From Sanchytrium tribonematis (taxonomy: Eukaryota > Sanchytriomycota > Sanchytriomycetes > Sanchytriales > Sanchytriaceae): a stretch of DNA of 14,629 bases. The notes below the pieces were generated by a model. That model searched no databases. It was not told the DNA's origin and worked only from the letters and a program-made list of their open reading frames with translations. Positions 1 through 8,615 of this stretch are shown piece after piece (positions within the stretch are counted from its first letter, which is position 1; every line of letters starts with the position of its first letter). Location: assembly GCA_018985235.1 (NCBI GenBank), contig JADGIG010000164.1:1-14629 (forward strand). The letters run 5' to 3'. A program made the position numbers and the translations under genes.

Positions 1-1205
1 ACATCTAAACTCTTTAACGCGGCTCCCAAAGCCCATCCTGTTTCCATCGTTTTAATTTTCTTCACTACTTTCAATTGCCTATTTTCATGTAAGCCATAAC
101 CAGTTAACAAAAGTTCTACAACATAGGAGAGTTGCATACAAGCCAAAGGTTCAGTTTTGCGAAGTGAAATAACGTTTTCAATTTTAGTTTTAACCCTGGT
201 ATAGTCACACAATTCCTTTTGTAAATCAGAGATATCTGATATTTTAGGATAGTCGGGTACAGTCATTCCAGGCAAATGAGTTAAATCATAGATATATGAA
301 AATGCATAAATATCATTATTAAACGTGGAAATATCAGGAAAATGCAATTTCATTCGGCACGGGTGAGACTGTTCATCATCGCAATTCTCGTGGTCCACAA
401 ACAGCTTGCTATGTATCAGCTCCCGACACAAAGATGAAGCATCAACAGATTCCGCTGGGCCATATTGCATAATTTCTTTTCCATTTTTTACAAATAAACT
501 TTGAACTCTTTTGTCTAAACAAGGGTTGTCACTAACACCCATAGATTCTCTCACTGTATCCAAAGCTTCATGTAGACCATATCCAAGAAACGAATTGGCG
601 TACAACGAGTATTCTTTTTTATATTTATACCTTTGAGTGAAGTCCATATTTTCAAAGACTATTTGTGTTGAAGCTCCTCCCAAGTCTATTATTGCTGCAG
701 TTTTTTGAAAATTTTCTGCAAGATAATTCACTGTCAGCCAGGCATATAAAGCTTCATCGATACCACTCATTACCTCGATTCCTAAAATCTTAAATGGATA
801 GAAGCTAAAAAGTTGTCGAATTTTAGCTATGATAGACTTACCCCCATCAGGGAGAAGCCTTAAACCTGCCGTGGCTTGGAGTTGGATGGGAGTGCATTGT
901 TGATAAGATTTGGGAATCGCATCGATAGCAATTTGCAACAAATCTATAAGAGATTCGCTTCCTTTTTCAGGTCCCAATTTTGACAACCCTGGCTTAGTTT
1001 GTACGAATATTTCATCTTTCAGATTATTACAAAACAAATAAACGTGAACTCTTGAGCCTGTTGACCCGGCGTCAAATACTATTGCATATCGTTTGTTCTC
1101 ACACACCTCCGAGTAAGGGCTGTATTTTTTTAAGCTCTTGGGTACATTTGTAGGATCCAGAGTTAATATGATGCATATAGTAAATAAAACCCAATTTTGA
1201 AGCAT
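1..1205 (-). CDS. GDA1: GDA1/CD39-family nucleoside diphosphatase (apyrase), C-terminus cut by window edge
   Basis: Translating the minus strand from ATG 1205 gives 401 residues without a stop, running off position 1. All five apyrase conserved regions are visible: ACR1 FDAGSTGSR near residue 44, ACR2 QATAGLRLL near 110, ACR3 GIDEALYAWLTVNYL near 147, ACR4 IDLGGASTQI near 172, and ACR5 ETGWALGAAL near 388. The family hydrolyses nucleoside di- or triphosphates; Golgi GDA1 turns GDP into GMP to drive GDP-mannose import for glycosylation. A hydrophobic stretch at residues 5-16 fits the signal anchor of Golgi members. Paired-cysteine blocks and the IYAFSYIYD segment look closer to GDA1/ENTPD5-6 than to CD39. 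The usual EEG of ACR3 reads DEA, keeping the acidic residue. The start lies 11 bp after the upstream gene's stop, and the next Met is about 140 residues further in, so 1205 is the likely start. Confidence 0.9.
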   Translation of the reverse strand, partial: MLQNWVLFTICIILTLDPTNVPKSLKKYSPYSEVCENKRYAIVFDAGSTGSRVHVYLFCNNLKDEIFVQTKPGLSKLGPEKGSESLIDLLQIAIDAIPKSYQQCTPIQLQATAGLRLLPDGGKSIIAKIRQLFSFYPFKILGIEVMSGIDEALYAWLTVNYLAENFQKTAAIIDLGGASTQIVFENMDFTQRYKYKKEYSLYANSFLGYGLHEALDTVRESMGVSDNPCLDKRVQSLFVKNGKEIMQYGPAESVDASSLCRELIHSKLFVDHENCDDEQSHPCRMKLHFPDISTFNNDIYAFSYIYDLTHLPGMTVPDYPKISDISDLQKELCDYTRVKTKIENVISLRKTEPLACMQLSYVVELLLTGYGLHENRQLKVVKKIKTMETGWALGAALKSLD

Positions 1206-1215
1206 GGAGAAATGT

Positions 1216-1221
1216 TTTATT
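1216..1221 (-). terminator. Poly(A) signal AATAAA overlapping the GHKL-ATPase stop
   Basis: On the minus strand AATAAA contains the TAA stop (1219-1217). Any cleavage 10-30 nt downstream would fall inside the apyrase coding region. Confidence 0.5.
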
Positions 1222-4200
1222 TTGCGAAATATGCGACAAATTCTGGCAAATAAAATGAGGCATAGGAAGACATAAAATGCTCATGTTCAGAGTTGTGAGC
1301 ACTTACATGATTATGTGCTAATTCATGAGCAAATACCATGAACCAGTAACTTGATGCTTTTAAGATATCTTCGTTTTCTTGAATGTTTATAAAAACAACC
1401 AAATTGAAAAATAATGCTCTATTCCTATTAAAAGCTATGGCCTCTGAAGATTCCTCGTAAAATATGTTAATGGCTTGATGATTTAGTTTGTAAATATCGC
1501 AAATTATTAAAAGTATACTGGAAAACTCCAATACCTTACTCTCCACTTCACTCAATGTAATAGAATGAGTTTTACCACCAAAAATGGAGATTCCATTAAT
1601 GCTTCCTATTTTTCTTAAATTTTCGCCCAAATAAACATCACAGCTGTATTTGGCAGCATCCAATTGAATAGGCTCTCTAAATGTAGCAGGCTCGATAGAT
1701 TCGGAAGCTTCTTTTCTAGCATTCTGAATTGAAGACTTCAAATTAGCTTCGAGGGCTTTGTGCATCTTAGTGTTCATATTCTTTACCGTGGATTTCTCAA
1801 AACTACTTTCAAAGCTAGGTAGTAAAGACCTAATTTGATCCAAAGTAGTTCTCTGTTTTCTGCCGACATTGTCATCACTTTTTTCATTGAGGGTCTGAGA
1901 TTTGCTATTTAAATTGACTACAGTATCGCTTGGAGAAGATTCGTTTTGAGGAAGAAGAATTTGGTTGTCAAAAATGTTGGGCTTCTCAAATTGTTTCGGA
2001 TACAATTTTTCGACGGGATACCCACGTCTCTTTAGGTCGCTCAATGGTATTGTAAGCAAGGTATGCACAAGCAGATGCTGATGAATTTTGGGAGCATGGT
2101 ATATGATTCTCGAAATTTCTATTGCTATGTGGTACATGTCCAAACATTTTGTACTTAAAAATAATTTTTCATTGTAAAGAGCGGAAGTAAATTCCTTTTT
2201 CAAATTTCCATTGAAATTGTAACACACCTCGATTTCTGAAACTTCTCTAACAATTAAATTTTCAAGTGCTGACCTACTGGTGTCATTTATGGACAAATCG
2301 AGCTGCCTTTTTTGATCGTAAAGAAAAAGAGGAATGCGAAATTTAATTTCGTTGGAAACATTCTCACTGTCCGCTGAAACTTTGGGAATACCTCTTATTT
2401 CAAATGTTTTAGATACAGCCTCGGAAATCCAACGAACTCCCAATAATTGATATAGATCCAACAATTGTTCGGAAGGGCACAAAATTGGTTCAAATAACGA
2501 AACCAAATATTGATCATCATTTAAAAATATACTATCCACAGTTCCAAGGATGATTTGGTTATTGGATATCCCGATTATTTTTTGGCCTAGTTTTTTTCGC
2601 AATGTTGAACTTAAATTTTGCTTGCTTAAATATAATAACAACTTTTGATAATAGCTGAAATCTGCGATTGGAAGCAGATCTACCACTTCTTGCGGATCAG
2701 GAATCTGTCTTACGTTAAGGTTGATAAGAAACTGGTTTGCTGTAGGAGTGAAATTTACGAATCTGAAAAAATCCTCAAATTCTTGTGCGTTATTCAAATA
2801 GACCTCACTTGGTTTAAACATGTTGTTCTTATAAGGAACGAAATTGAGACTGTTGATTCTTGCAATATCCTTGTAATGCAAGGAAATTTGACTGCAATAT
2901 TCCATTATTTGAATAATATCCCAATTCAAAGGATCAGTGGTATATAGCTTTAATGACTCATAAACGAAGGACGACGACGGAGATGATAGTAACAATCTAT
3001 GGTCTTTAAAATATAGCGCACCTGGTAAGCATAAAGTTTCTTTAGTACTAAATGTGTTGTCATACGACCCTAAGAGTCTGACTCCGTCTTTGTTTAAGGC
3101 CGGAATAAAAGGAACATTCAAATGATCTCTATAATTTTTAATTCTATCAAGTAAATAATTAAAAAATTTATCATCATAAATGTTGTCTAAAATAATTTCA
3201 AATGGTATTTCAATTTTTACACCAAGTTTAATCATTAATTGGCACTCTTTCTTTGAAAGATGCCATTTGTAGTCTAATTTTTTTAAATTTAAATCAGAAA
3301 ATTGGGGCAACTGAGCATATAAGTCGCTTGCGATATAAAATGAATTATTACAAGGAAATATTTTTGCAGATCTCAATTTAGCGAAGTCGCCGGCAGAGAG
3401 GTCTTGATTTGATAAATATATAATGAGATCCTTAAAATTCCAATTTAATGACTCAAGTCTGTCAAATAACAATTGCAAATCAACAACACTCTGAAATTGC
3501 AGAAATTTCTCAAATTCTTGAGAAAGTTTTGCTTCTGGGCGCGGCAAATCTTTGAATATGATTTTGGAAACAAAGACTTCTGATGGAAATAGTATTCCAA
3601 GCTCTGTTGGAATACATTTATGCGTGTGAAAAATATTTCTAAGTTTAGTTTTTTCTGCCGAGGTAAATGAAAATAGCATGTTGTTGTAATTCAAGAGTAG
3701 CCTATTAAAATCTTCAGTTTGCAGTTCTTGCTGAAAAATAAATTCAAGAAAATCTACCATTGATAACTTCACCAAATGTTTAAAGGGTAAACTCAAATCT
3801 TTAATACCTAATGCACGACTTAACTCGCATGGAAAGCAATAGTTAGGAACTGAAAAATCCGGGAATATTTCTGAAGCCAAATGATAATGTGTGAATTGAG
3901 AGCAGCTGACTTGTTGGCCTCTGAAAACAAATTTGATATTGCTGATAATTAATGGATATTCGGGTATATCTAAATTATTAAGCAGCCATGTGTAAAAATG
4001 ATTCCAAATATTTAAGTCCTCCTCAGGATTAAAAATTGTAGATTTGAGTTGCTCCATGACATGAGTAGCCGAAAAGTGCATTACGCAATTATAAATTTTT
4101 AATTTGGCGCAAAAATTGGTCAATTTGAGAGTGGATTTTGGAAAAAATATCGGCACGCAACTTATAAAGCTATCTAATGGATCTGATTTAAATATGCCTG

Positions 4201-5671
4201 GGATGCCATTTACAACGAAAACACAATCTCGAATCTGTGACTTTCCTACAGTAGTCAAAACGGGAAATTCGAGAATGTCACCCAAAAAATTATAATCTAA
4301 GCAATTTGACACTGTATCTGAAGGAGTAGATGTTTCAATATCGAATTGATCAAGAAGGTGTGTGAACTGATTCACAAATTCTAAATATTTTTCAGAATTC
4401 GATTGGGCGGCAGTTGGAAATTGTAAGACAGAATTGCTGTATAGCAGTGAGAGTTTTTGGAGTTCAGATTCGTAAGCACACCGAAAAATTTTACCTGCTA
4501 TTGACAATAATTCGAGATTCCACATCCGTAAATGCGAGTCAACAAAATCAATCTGTTCTCTCTCTACGGTTGGAATAAATTGACTATAAAGGTGGACCTT
4601 GCAACCAGTAGTTTGGAATGTAGGAAATCCTATAAAAATTTTCCCAAATCTGGGATTATAATCAGATAAGACGTTGTCTTCATCAGAGCTCGCAATACTT
4701 TCGCTGTAGGTAGAGTATAGAAAATTAACCGCCGGAAAGTTTGGAGGTTGTTTTTTTGTCATTCTATAATATTTGGTAACAAAGTCTTTAGATACTTTGG
4801 TAGCCAGCCTACAACTGCATAATCTATAAAATTTGACCAGCTTAATTTCACTCTCAAAATCAAGAACTGATGAATCTATTTTGGTACCCCAAAAAGTCGA
4901 AAGTATGGATGATTTTAAGGAGCGACGAACTGGAAAGTAACTTACAGAAAGTTGAATTGGATGATAAAGTATTTCGCTAGCCTTGAAAAAATTGTTTTCC
5001 GAGGCCATATGTGAATTTGCCATAGGAAGTGAGGGTGCCACTGCTTTTTTAAGAGTAATAACTTTGCTTTCATCGAAAAAAATTTCAGTGCCAATTAGAT
5101 TAGTAGTGAACATCATACTTCGACATAAAAATTTTGTAAAATCCTTCGTATCGGGAAATGACATAGGTTCTCTCAGAACTAGGGTAAAAATTGTCATCCT
5201 GTTGCCATTTTCAGCCAGTTCTGTAGCATGAGGAAGATCTCCGACCCTAGTAAATAATTGGTCACCTTTCCAAAAGAAACCCATGAATTTTTTGCCGGAG
5301 GATACAAAAGGCTCTTCACACAACGAAAATAAGCTGTAAAAGCCTACTCCAAAAAAACCAATTTTAGTCTCATCCGGATTTCCCTCGCTAATTTTTCGTA
5401 GTCGATCCCAATCAGCCTCTGAAAATGCAGCGCCATCGTTCATATATTCGATACGGGTAACCAAAGAATTTTCACTGTAAAATTTAATAGTTGCGATTTT
5501 GGCTTTGGCATCATTTGAATTTTGTAGCAGTTCTCGAAATACTGTGTATTCCCCCGAATATCTAGCTAATATTTTGTCAATTAAATGCCGCTGATTCACC
5601 TTGACCTCTTCTTCAACAACATTTTCGTATAATCCATTTAACACTTGTCTATGGAGTTCGAATAAATTCAT
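1217..5671 (-). CDS. Large GHKL (sacsin/HSP90-type) ATPase with C-terminal HELAH metalloprotease-like motif
   Basis: An uninterrupted 1484-codon frame. The N-terminus carries a Bergerat ATP-binding fold: N-box ELLQNSNDA (47-55), G1-like MNDG (77-80) and G2 box GFFGVG (105-110), as in sacsin and HSP90-like ATPases. The middle, about 1000 residues, has no motif I recognise but resembles the long fungal DUF3684-type proteins in architecture. Residues near 1265-1345 are low-complexity and polar, probably a linker. The last 110 residues form a compact domain ending in HELAH (1449-1453) with a further His at 1459. That is metzincin spacing and resembles Wss1/SprT-type HELAHNxxxxH proteases. Known or inferred role: ATP-driven conformational protein, perhaps a chaperone, coupled to a Zn-dependent peptidase; the substrate is unknown. 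MFAP1 lies 22 bp upstream and the apyrase 11 bp downstream. AATAAA overlaps the stop codon. Confidence 0.85.
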   Translation of the reverse strand: MNLFELHRQVLNGLYENVVEEEVKVNQRHLIDKILARYSGEYTVFRELLQNSNDAKAKIATIKFYSENSLVTRIEYMNDGAAFSEADWDRLRKISEGNPDETKIGFFGVGFYSLFSLCEEPFVSSGKKFMGFFWKGDQLFTRVGDLPHATELAENGNRMTIFTLVLREPMSFPDTKDFTKFLCRSMMFTTNLIGTEIFFDESKVITLKKAVAPSLPMANSHMASENNFFKASEILYHPIQLSVSYFPVRRSLKSSILSTFWGTKIDSSVLDFESEIKLVKFYRLCSCRLATKVSKDFVTKYYRMTKKQPPNFPAVNFLYSTYSESIASSDEDNVLSDYNPRFGKIFIGFPTFQTTGCKVHLYSQFIPTVEREQIDFVDSHLRMWNLELLSIAGKIFRCAYESELQKLSLLYSNSVLQFPTAAQSNSEKYLEFVNQFTHLLDQFDIETSTPSDTVSNCLDYNFLGDILEFPVLTTVGKSQIRDCVFVVNGIPGIFKSDPLDSFISCVPIFFPKSTLKLTNFCAKLKIYNCVMHFSATHVMEQLKSTIFNPEEDLNIWNHFYTWLLNNLDIPEYPLIISNIKFVFRGQQVSCSQFTHYHLASEIFPDFSVPNYCFPCELSRALGIKDLSLPFKHLVKLSMVDFLEFIFQQELQTEDFNRLLLNYNNMLFSFTSAEKTKLRNIFHTHKCIPTELGILFPSEVFVSKIIFKDLPRPEAKLSQEFEKFLQFQSVVDLQLLFDRLESLNWNFKDLIIYLSNQDLSAGDFAKLRSAKIFPCNNSFYIASDLYAQLPQFSDLNLKKLDYKWHLSKKECQLMIKLGVKIEIPFEIILDNIYDDKFFNYLLDRIKNYRDHLNVPFIPALNKDGVRLLGSYDNTFSTKETLCLPGALYFKDHRLLLSSPSSSFVYESLKLYTTDPLNWDIIQIMEYCSQISLHYKDIARINSLNFVPYKNNMFKPSEVYLNNAQEFEDFFRFVNFTPTANQFLINLNVRQIPDPQEVVDLLPIADFSYYQKLLLYLSKQNLSSTLRKKLGQKIIGISNNQIILGTVDSIFLNDDQYLVSLFEPILCPSEQLLDLYQLLGVRWISEAVSKTFEIRGIPKVSADSENVSNEIKFRIPLFLYDQKRQLDLSINDTSRSALENLIVREVSEIEVCYNFNGNLKKEFTSALYNEKLFLSTKCLDMYHIAIEISRIIYHAPKIHQHLLVHTLLTIPLSDLKRRGYPVEKLYPKQFEKPNIFDNQILLPQNESSPSDTVVNLNSKSQTLNEKSDDNVGRKQRTTLDQIRSLLPSFESSFEKSTVKNMNTKMHKALEANLKSSIQNARKEASESIEPATFREPIQLDAAKYSCDVYLGENLRKIGSINGISIFGGKTHSITLSEVESKVLEFSSILLIICDIYKLNHQAINIFYEESSEAIAFNRNRALFFNLVVFINIQENEDILKASSYWFMVFAHELAHNHVSAHNSEHEHFMSSYASFYLPEFVAYFAK

Positions 5672-5692
5672 GTTTCACATAAAATTAAACAG

Positions 5693-5698
5693 TTTATT
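5693..5698 (-). terminator. Poly(A) signal AATAAA overlapping the MFAP1 stop
   Basis: AATAAA includes the MFAP1 TAA. The next gene's ATG is only 22 bp away. Confidence 0.5.
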
Positions 5699-6389
5699 TT
5701 CTAATATATATACTATTAATGGCTTCGTCGCCCCATGCTTCGGCATCTTTAAAAGTGTCTTCATTTTTTAAATGAGTCCATTTGGACTGGCCTTTTTTTC
5801 CGAAATTTTTGACTTGCAATATTTGAGGAAGATCACTTTTGTCCATTTTATCAAGACCAGTAGCTTCGTTGTAGTCTCTGTTGATAATTTGATTTAAACC
5901 GTCAAGATAGAATGCGCCTTTATGATAATGTTTTTGTAAATAATTTGGTTTCAAGAGCGTATTCTTTGTTTTAGCTTGTTCAAATAAACGCTTGGTATAA
6001 ATTTCATTCCTTTCATGCTCTGGTAATGACCTGAAACTTTCAATTTCTTTACACAAATTATCATATGCCATTCTTTCTTCTTTGTCCCTGATTAACCTTT
6101 CTAACTCACGAATTTTCCAATTTTCTACTTCAAGCAAGGCATCCTCATTATCTGTATCGTCAACTGATTTAATTTGATATTCATCTGATTTCAAAGATGT
6201 CAACTTTGTATTGTTCTGTAATTTCTCATGATGAATCAGGAAATCAACATTGTCGTCATCTACAATTGATTTAATATATTCGTTTGGCAGCTTTAAATTC
6301 TTATTTGGCTTGACATATTGAATAGGGCTATATTTTTTTCCATAAATAGAATCAGAGTCACTAGTTCCAGATTCGCTTTCTGAGCTCAT
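5694..6389 (-). CDS. MFAP1: MFAP1-family spliceosomal B-complex protein
   Basis: A 231-residue protein; human MFAP1 is about 440, so this is a reduced version. The N-terminus is acidic and Ser-rich (1-15). Residues 85-145 are highly charged and helical, with EVENWKIRELERLIRDKEER typical of the family. The diagnostic C-terminus follows: KPNYLQKHYHKGAFYLD (147-163), LPQILQVKNFGKKGQSKWTHL (187-207) and EAWGDEA (217-223). MFAP1 binds Prp38 in the precatalytic B complex and is needed for spliceosome activation. Its presence agrees with the intron-containing genes in this window. Single exon. The start at 6389 is the only Met before the acidic N-terminus. AATAAA spans the TAA stop. Confidence 0.93.
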   Translation of the reverse strand: MSSESESGTSDSDSIYGKKYSPIQYVKPNKNLKLPNEYIKSIVDDDNVDFLIHHEKLQNNTKLTSLKSDEYQIKSVDDTDNEDALLEVENWKIRELERLIRDKEERMAYDNLCKEIESFRSLPEHERNEIYTKRLFEQAKTKNTLLKPNYLQKHYHKGAFYLDGLNQIINRDYNEATGLDKMDKSDLPQILQVKNFGKKGQSKWTHLKNEDTFKDAEAWGDEAINSIYIRK

Positions 6390-6448
6390 ACTGTATAAAG
6401 CAATGTTCTAGAGGAGTAAATAAATTTGGGGTAAAAGCGTTTAAAATA

Positions 6449-6454
6449 TTTATT
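6449..6454 (-). terminator. Poly(A) signal AATAAA overlapping the FIS1 stop
   Basis: AATAAA spans the last Lys codon and the TAA stop of FIS1. MFAP1 begins 60 bp downstream. Confidence 0.5.
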
Positions 6455-6878
6455 TCTTCGATAAAATTGCAGATAAAATGCCAATTCCTGCCACTGCAAT
6501 TCCGCCGATGATTCCCAGACCAATAAGTCCGTCCTTTTCCATAGCAAGACCAATTTCTTGATCGAGTTCATTGATATAAGGATAGCTTTGATCAAGCATA
6601 CGCAATTGATCTAGATATTTTCTGGCTTCATGGTACTTCTTCAACCTGTAATAAGCACAAGACATCCAAAACAATGCCTGATGCCTGATATCTTGCTGAT
6701 TTAATAAAGAATTGAGCAAGGAAATTGATTGACTTGGATTTGTTTGTACCAGCTGAATAGAATATTGCAATGTAGTGTTGACCGTGGGATATGGTGACTC
6801 TTCTAGATATTTAGAGCGAATTTTCTTCAGATCTTCGACAGATGGCTTCCCAAAAGTGCGAATAACAAAATCTGACAT
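6450..6878 (-). CDS. FIS1: Mitochondrial fission protein FIS1
   Basis: A 142-residue protein, close to the usual 150. Residues 1-115 form the expected TPR-like helical bundle, with LLNSLLNQQDIRHQALFWMSCAYYRLKKYHEARKYLDQLR (55-93) matching the two FIS1 TPR repeats. A Gly-rich hydrophobic helix (117-139) followed by the tail SKK is a classic C-terminal anchor for the outer mitochondrial or peroxisomal membrane. FIS1 recruits adaptors and dynamin-type GTPases for organelle division. It lies 62 bp downstream of the cyclin and 60 bp upstream of MFAP1 on the same strand. The stop codon overlaps AATAAA. Confidence 0.93.
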   Translation of the reverse strand: MSDFVIRTFGKPSVEDLKKIRSKYLEESPYPTVNTTLQYSIQLVQTNPSQSISLLNSLLNQQDIRHQALFWMSCAYYRLKKYHEARKYLDQLRMLDQSYPYINELDQEIGLAMEKDGLIGLGIIGGIAVAGIGILSAILSKK

Positions 6879-6924
6879 CGATTGTTTTGTAATCTCCGTT
6901 TCAATTACAATAATATATAAACAA

Positions 6925-6930
6925 TTTATT
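6925..6930 (-). terminator. Poly(A) signal of the cyclin gene
   Basis: AATAAA on the minus strand, 10 bp after the cyclin stop and within the 62-bp gap before FIS1. Confidence 0.5.
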
Positions 6931-6940
6931 CACAAATGAT

Positions 6941-7535
6941 TTATGGAAAAAGATTCACTGAGATGCAATTTTGAGGCGTTTGCGGTGGGCTCATGGTTTG
7001 CTGAGTTGGTGGGGGTATATACATCGGCAAGGTCACTTTAAGCTGCGGTTGAATCCAATTACTTAAAAGTAAAGCGTAATGTTCCATTTCAGCGAAATTT
7101 ACATGTAATTTGTAATCTAGGATTATTAAAAAATCTTTTTCTAGGTCATTCAACTCAAATACATTTAAACCACCAACCTAAATAAAATATTGTTACTCTG
7201 GCATAGTGTTTGCTGGTATAAAAAATATCACTTAACAATTTGGTCCCTGCCATTATTGCTGTTATAACCAATCGATGAATGTTGAAAGAGTTTATAACAA
7301 TTTTCCTTTGAGCAAGTCGATCAAAATAGACCAATAATGCTATCCAAGCATCATTTGAAGTAGGAGAATACTTTTGTATTCTGGCGAGATAGTTGTAAAT
7401 GTCTATATTTGGTATACTTTTGGCATGGAATTTTGAAGTTTGTGTTTTTAGACCATTATTAGCTTCGATCATTCTTGTTAGAATATCAGCAACCACCATT
7501 ATCAATCTATCCACTTTAAACTCAAAGACATTCAT
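6941..7535 (-). CDS. Pho80-like (PHO85-type CDK) cyclin, two exons around a 19-nt intron
   Basis: Exon 1 is 7535-7197 (113 codons) and exon 2 is 7177-6941, giving about 191 residues. The cyclin box is unmistakably Pho80/PCL-type: SKFHAKSIPNIDIYNYLARI, then DAWIALLVYFDRL, INSFNIHRLVITAIMAGTKL, and FYTSKHYARV. Across the intron the text continues GGLNVFELNDLEKDFLIILD, which is exactly the family's next block. Unspliced, the frame runs into a stop 12 codons after the junction. Such cyclins activate Pho85/CDK5-type kinases in phosphate and nutrient signalling. The C-terminus is Pro/Gln-rich. The gene is divergent from the DHHC gene. A TTTATAAA sits at 7564-7571, 29 bp upstream of the ATG. Confidence 0.9.
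7178..7196 (-). other. 19-nt GT-AG intron in the cyclin gene
   Basis: On the minus strand the intron reads GTAACAATATTTTATTTAG, falling between the AGA (Arg) codon and GTT (Val), phase 0. Removing it joins ...HYAR to VGGLNVFELN, restoring the Pho80-family cyclin box. The branch-point-like TTTAT has its A five nt before the intron end. Confidence 0.9.
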
Positions 7536-7754
7536 AACTTCAAATGGGGGAAGTGGGAAACGCTTTATAAAGGAGTTGAGTTTTGGTCATCACATTTGCC
7601 CGTACCAAAACGTCTCATTTTTCTACGTTTATATGGGGATGGCCAAGTGCAATTTTAAGAGAAAGAGATTTGTAATTCAGTAGGACTCTAAAAATACATG
7701 ATTTATGTATTTATTGATATATTTTGAAATTTTTTTGGGTGAAATCTAAAACAC
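7536..7754. promoter_or_regulatory. Divergent intergenic region between the cyclin and DHHC genes
   Basis: At 219 bp this is the longest gene-free stretch in the window. It must hold the promoters of two divergent genes. A palindromic TTTATAAA at 7564-7571 is suitably placed for the cyclin on the minus strand. The DHHC-proximal half (about 7690-7754) is AT-rich with T-runs. No conserved protein-coding signal was recognised on either strand. Confidence 0.4.
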
Positions 7755-8541
7755 ATGATCAAAAATATATTTTTGGTCATTCCACCACTCATCACTTTTA
7801 TTATTATTGAATGGGGGCATGTCACTTCGATACTAATATTTTACAATACTAAACCTGTTTTGCTAGTATTTATAAATATTATATATGTATTATTTAGTTG
7901 TTTCATTCTTTCAAATTATGAGAGTCCAACCAGGTTTTGCTGAAAGAGAACCTCAACTAACTTATACAATTAGCCATAATGATTCTTTGCCCAGATTTTG
8001 TGAAATATGCGAACGTCATAAGCCTGATAGAGCACATCATTGTCATATATGTAAAAAGTGTATTTTACGAATGGATCATCATTGTCCTTGGGTTTTTAAT
8101 TGTGTAGGTTTAAAAAATCACAAACTTTTTATTCTCTTCAACCTATATGGAACACTCTACTGCATCATTCTATTCGCATCATTATTATTTGTTTATCAAA
8201 ATGTATCAAATTACAATTTTTCCTTAAATATGGAGCTGAACATATTTATGGGCATGGTGGCTAGCGGTTTGTTTGGAGTAGCACTTCTTGGATTTTTCAT
8301 TCTTCACTTAAACTATGCATTCCGAAATCAAACAAGTATGGAATCATTGGGGTATCCGAGAACCCGCTTCACCTCAAGGAGTTCCTTGAATATTTTTGAT
8401 CTTGGATACTTTGATAATTTGAAGGCAGTTTTCGGAGATCAGTTACTTTTATGGTTCTTACCCACTTCTCCCAAACTTTCTACCGACGGTTACGTCTTTG
8501 AGATCAATTCTGAGTCAAGAAGATTATTTGAAGACCATTAG
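7755..8541 (+). CDS. DHHC-type protein S-acyltransferase (Pfa3/ZDHHC2-15-20 type), frame break near 7897-7924
   Basis: The zinc-binding Cys-rich domain is complete: [26 protein letters not shown] and [11 protein letters not shown], with catalytic DHHC at 8074-8085. Two membrane segments follow ([37 protein letters not shown]), then a TTxE-like NQTSMES and a C-terminal [16 protein letters not shown]...FLP block, as in Pfa3 and ZDHHC15/20. The enzyme transfers palmitate to cysteines of membrane-associated proteins. The frame from ATG 7755 supplies the two expected N-terminal membrane segments (residues 5-18 and 34-52), but the DHHC part is shifted by one base. The total of 787 nt equals 262 codons plus one. 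The family's PG motif (VQPGFAE) appears just after the shift. Causes could be a one-base indel, or a 25-28 nt intron that would shorten the second membrane helix. An ATG at 7885 in the downstream frame would give a two-helix protein and is less likely. Confidence 0.85.
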
Positions 8542-8589
8542 GCTATAAAGACGTCGATATTACAATGTGTAACTGATAACCAAACTTTT

Positions 8590-8595
8590 AATAAA
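8590..8595 (+). terminator. Poly(A) signal of the DHHC gene
   Basis: AATAAA 48 bp after the DHHC stop and 20 bp before the next ATG. Confidence 0.5.
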
Positions 8596-8615
8596 TTTTC
8601 TCCGTTCAATTTGTC

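Noticed and set aside
1099-1302. A 67-codon minus-strand frame spanning the ATPase/apyrase junction
   Set aside because: It overlaps the ends of two supported genes in another frame and has no conserved features.
2645-5231. Several plus-strand frames of 60-100 codons opposite the GHKL ATPase
   Set aside because: They lie antisense to a continuous 1484-codon gene, have no recognisable motifs, and are expected by chance.
6386-6595. A 69-codon minus-strand frame over the FIS1 3' end
   Set aside because: An out-of-frame shadow of FIS1. The FIS1 frame has clear TPR and tail-anchor features.
7885-8541. DHHC gene starting at ATG 7885
   Set aside because: This leaves out two membrane helices standard for the family, while the adjacent frame from 7755 encodes just such helices.
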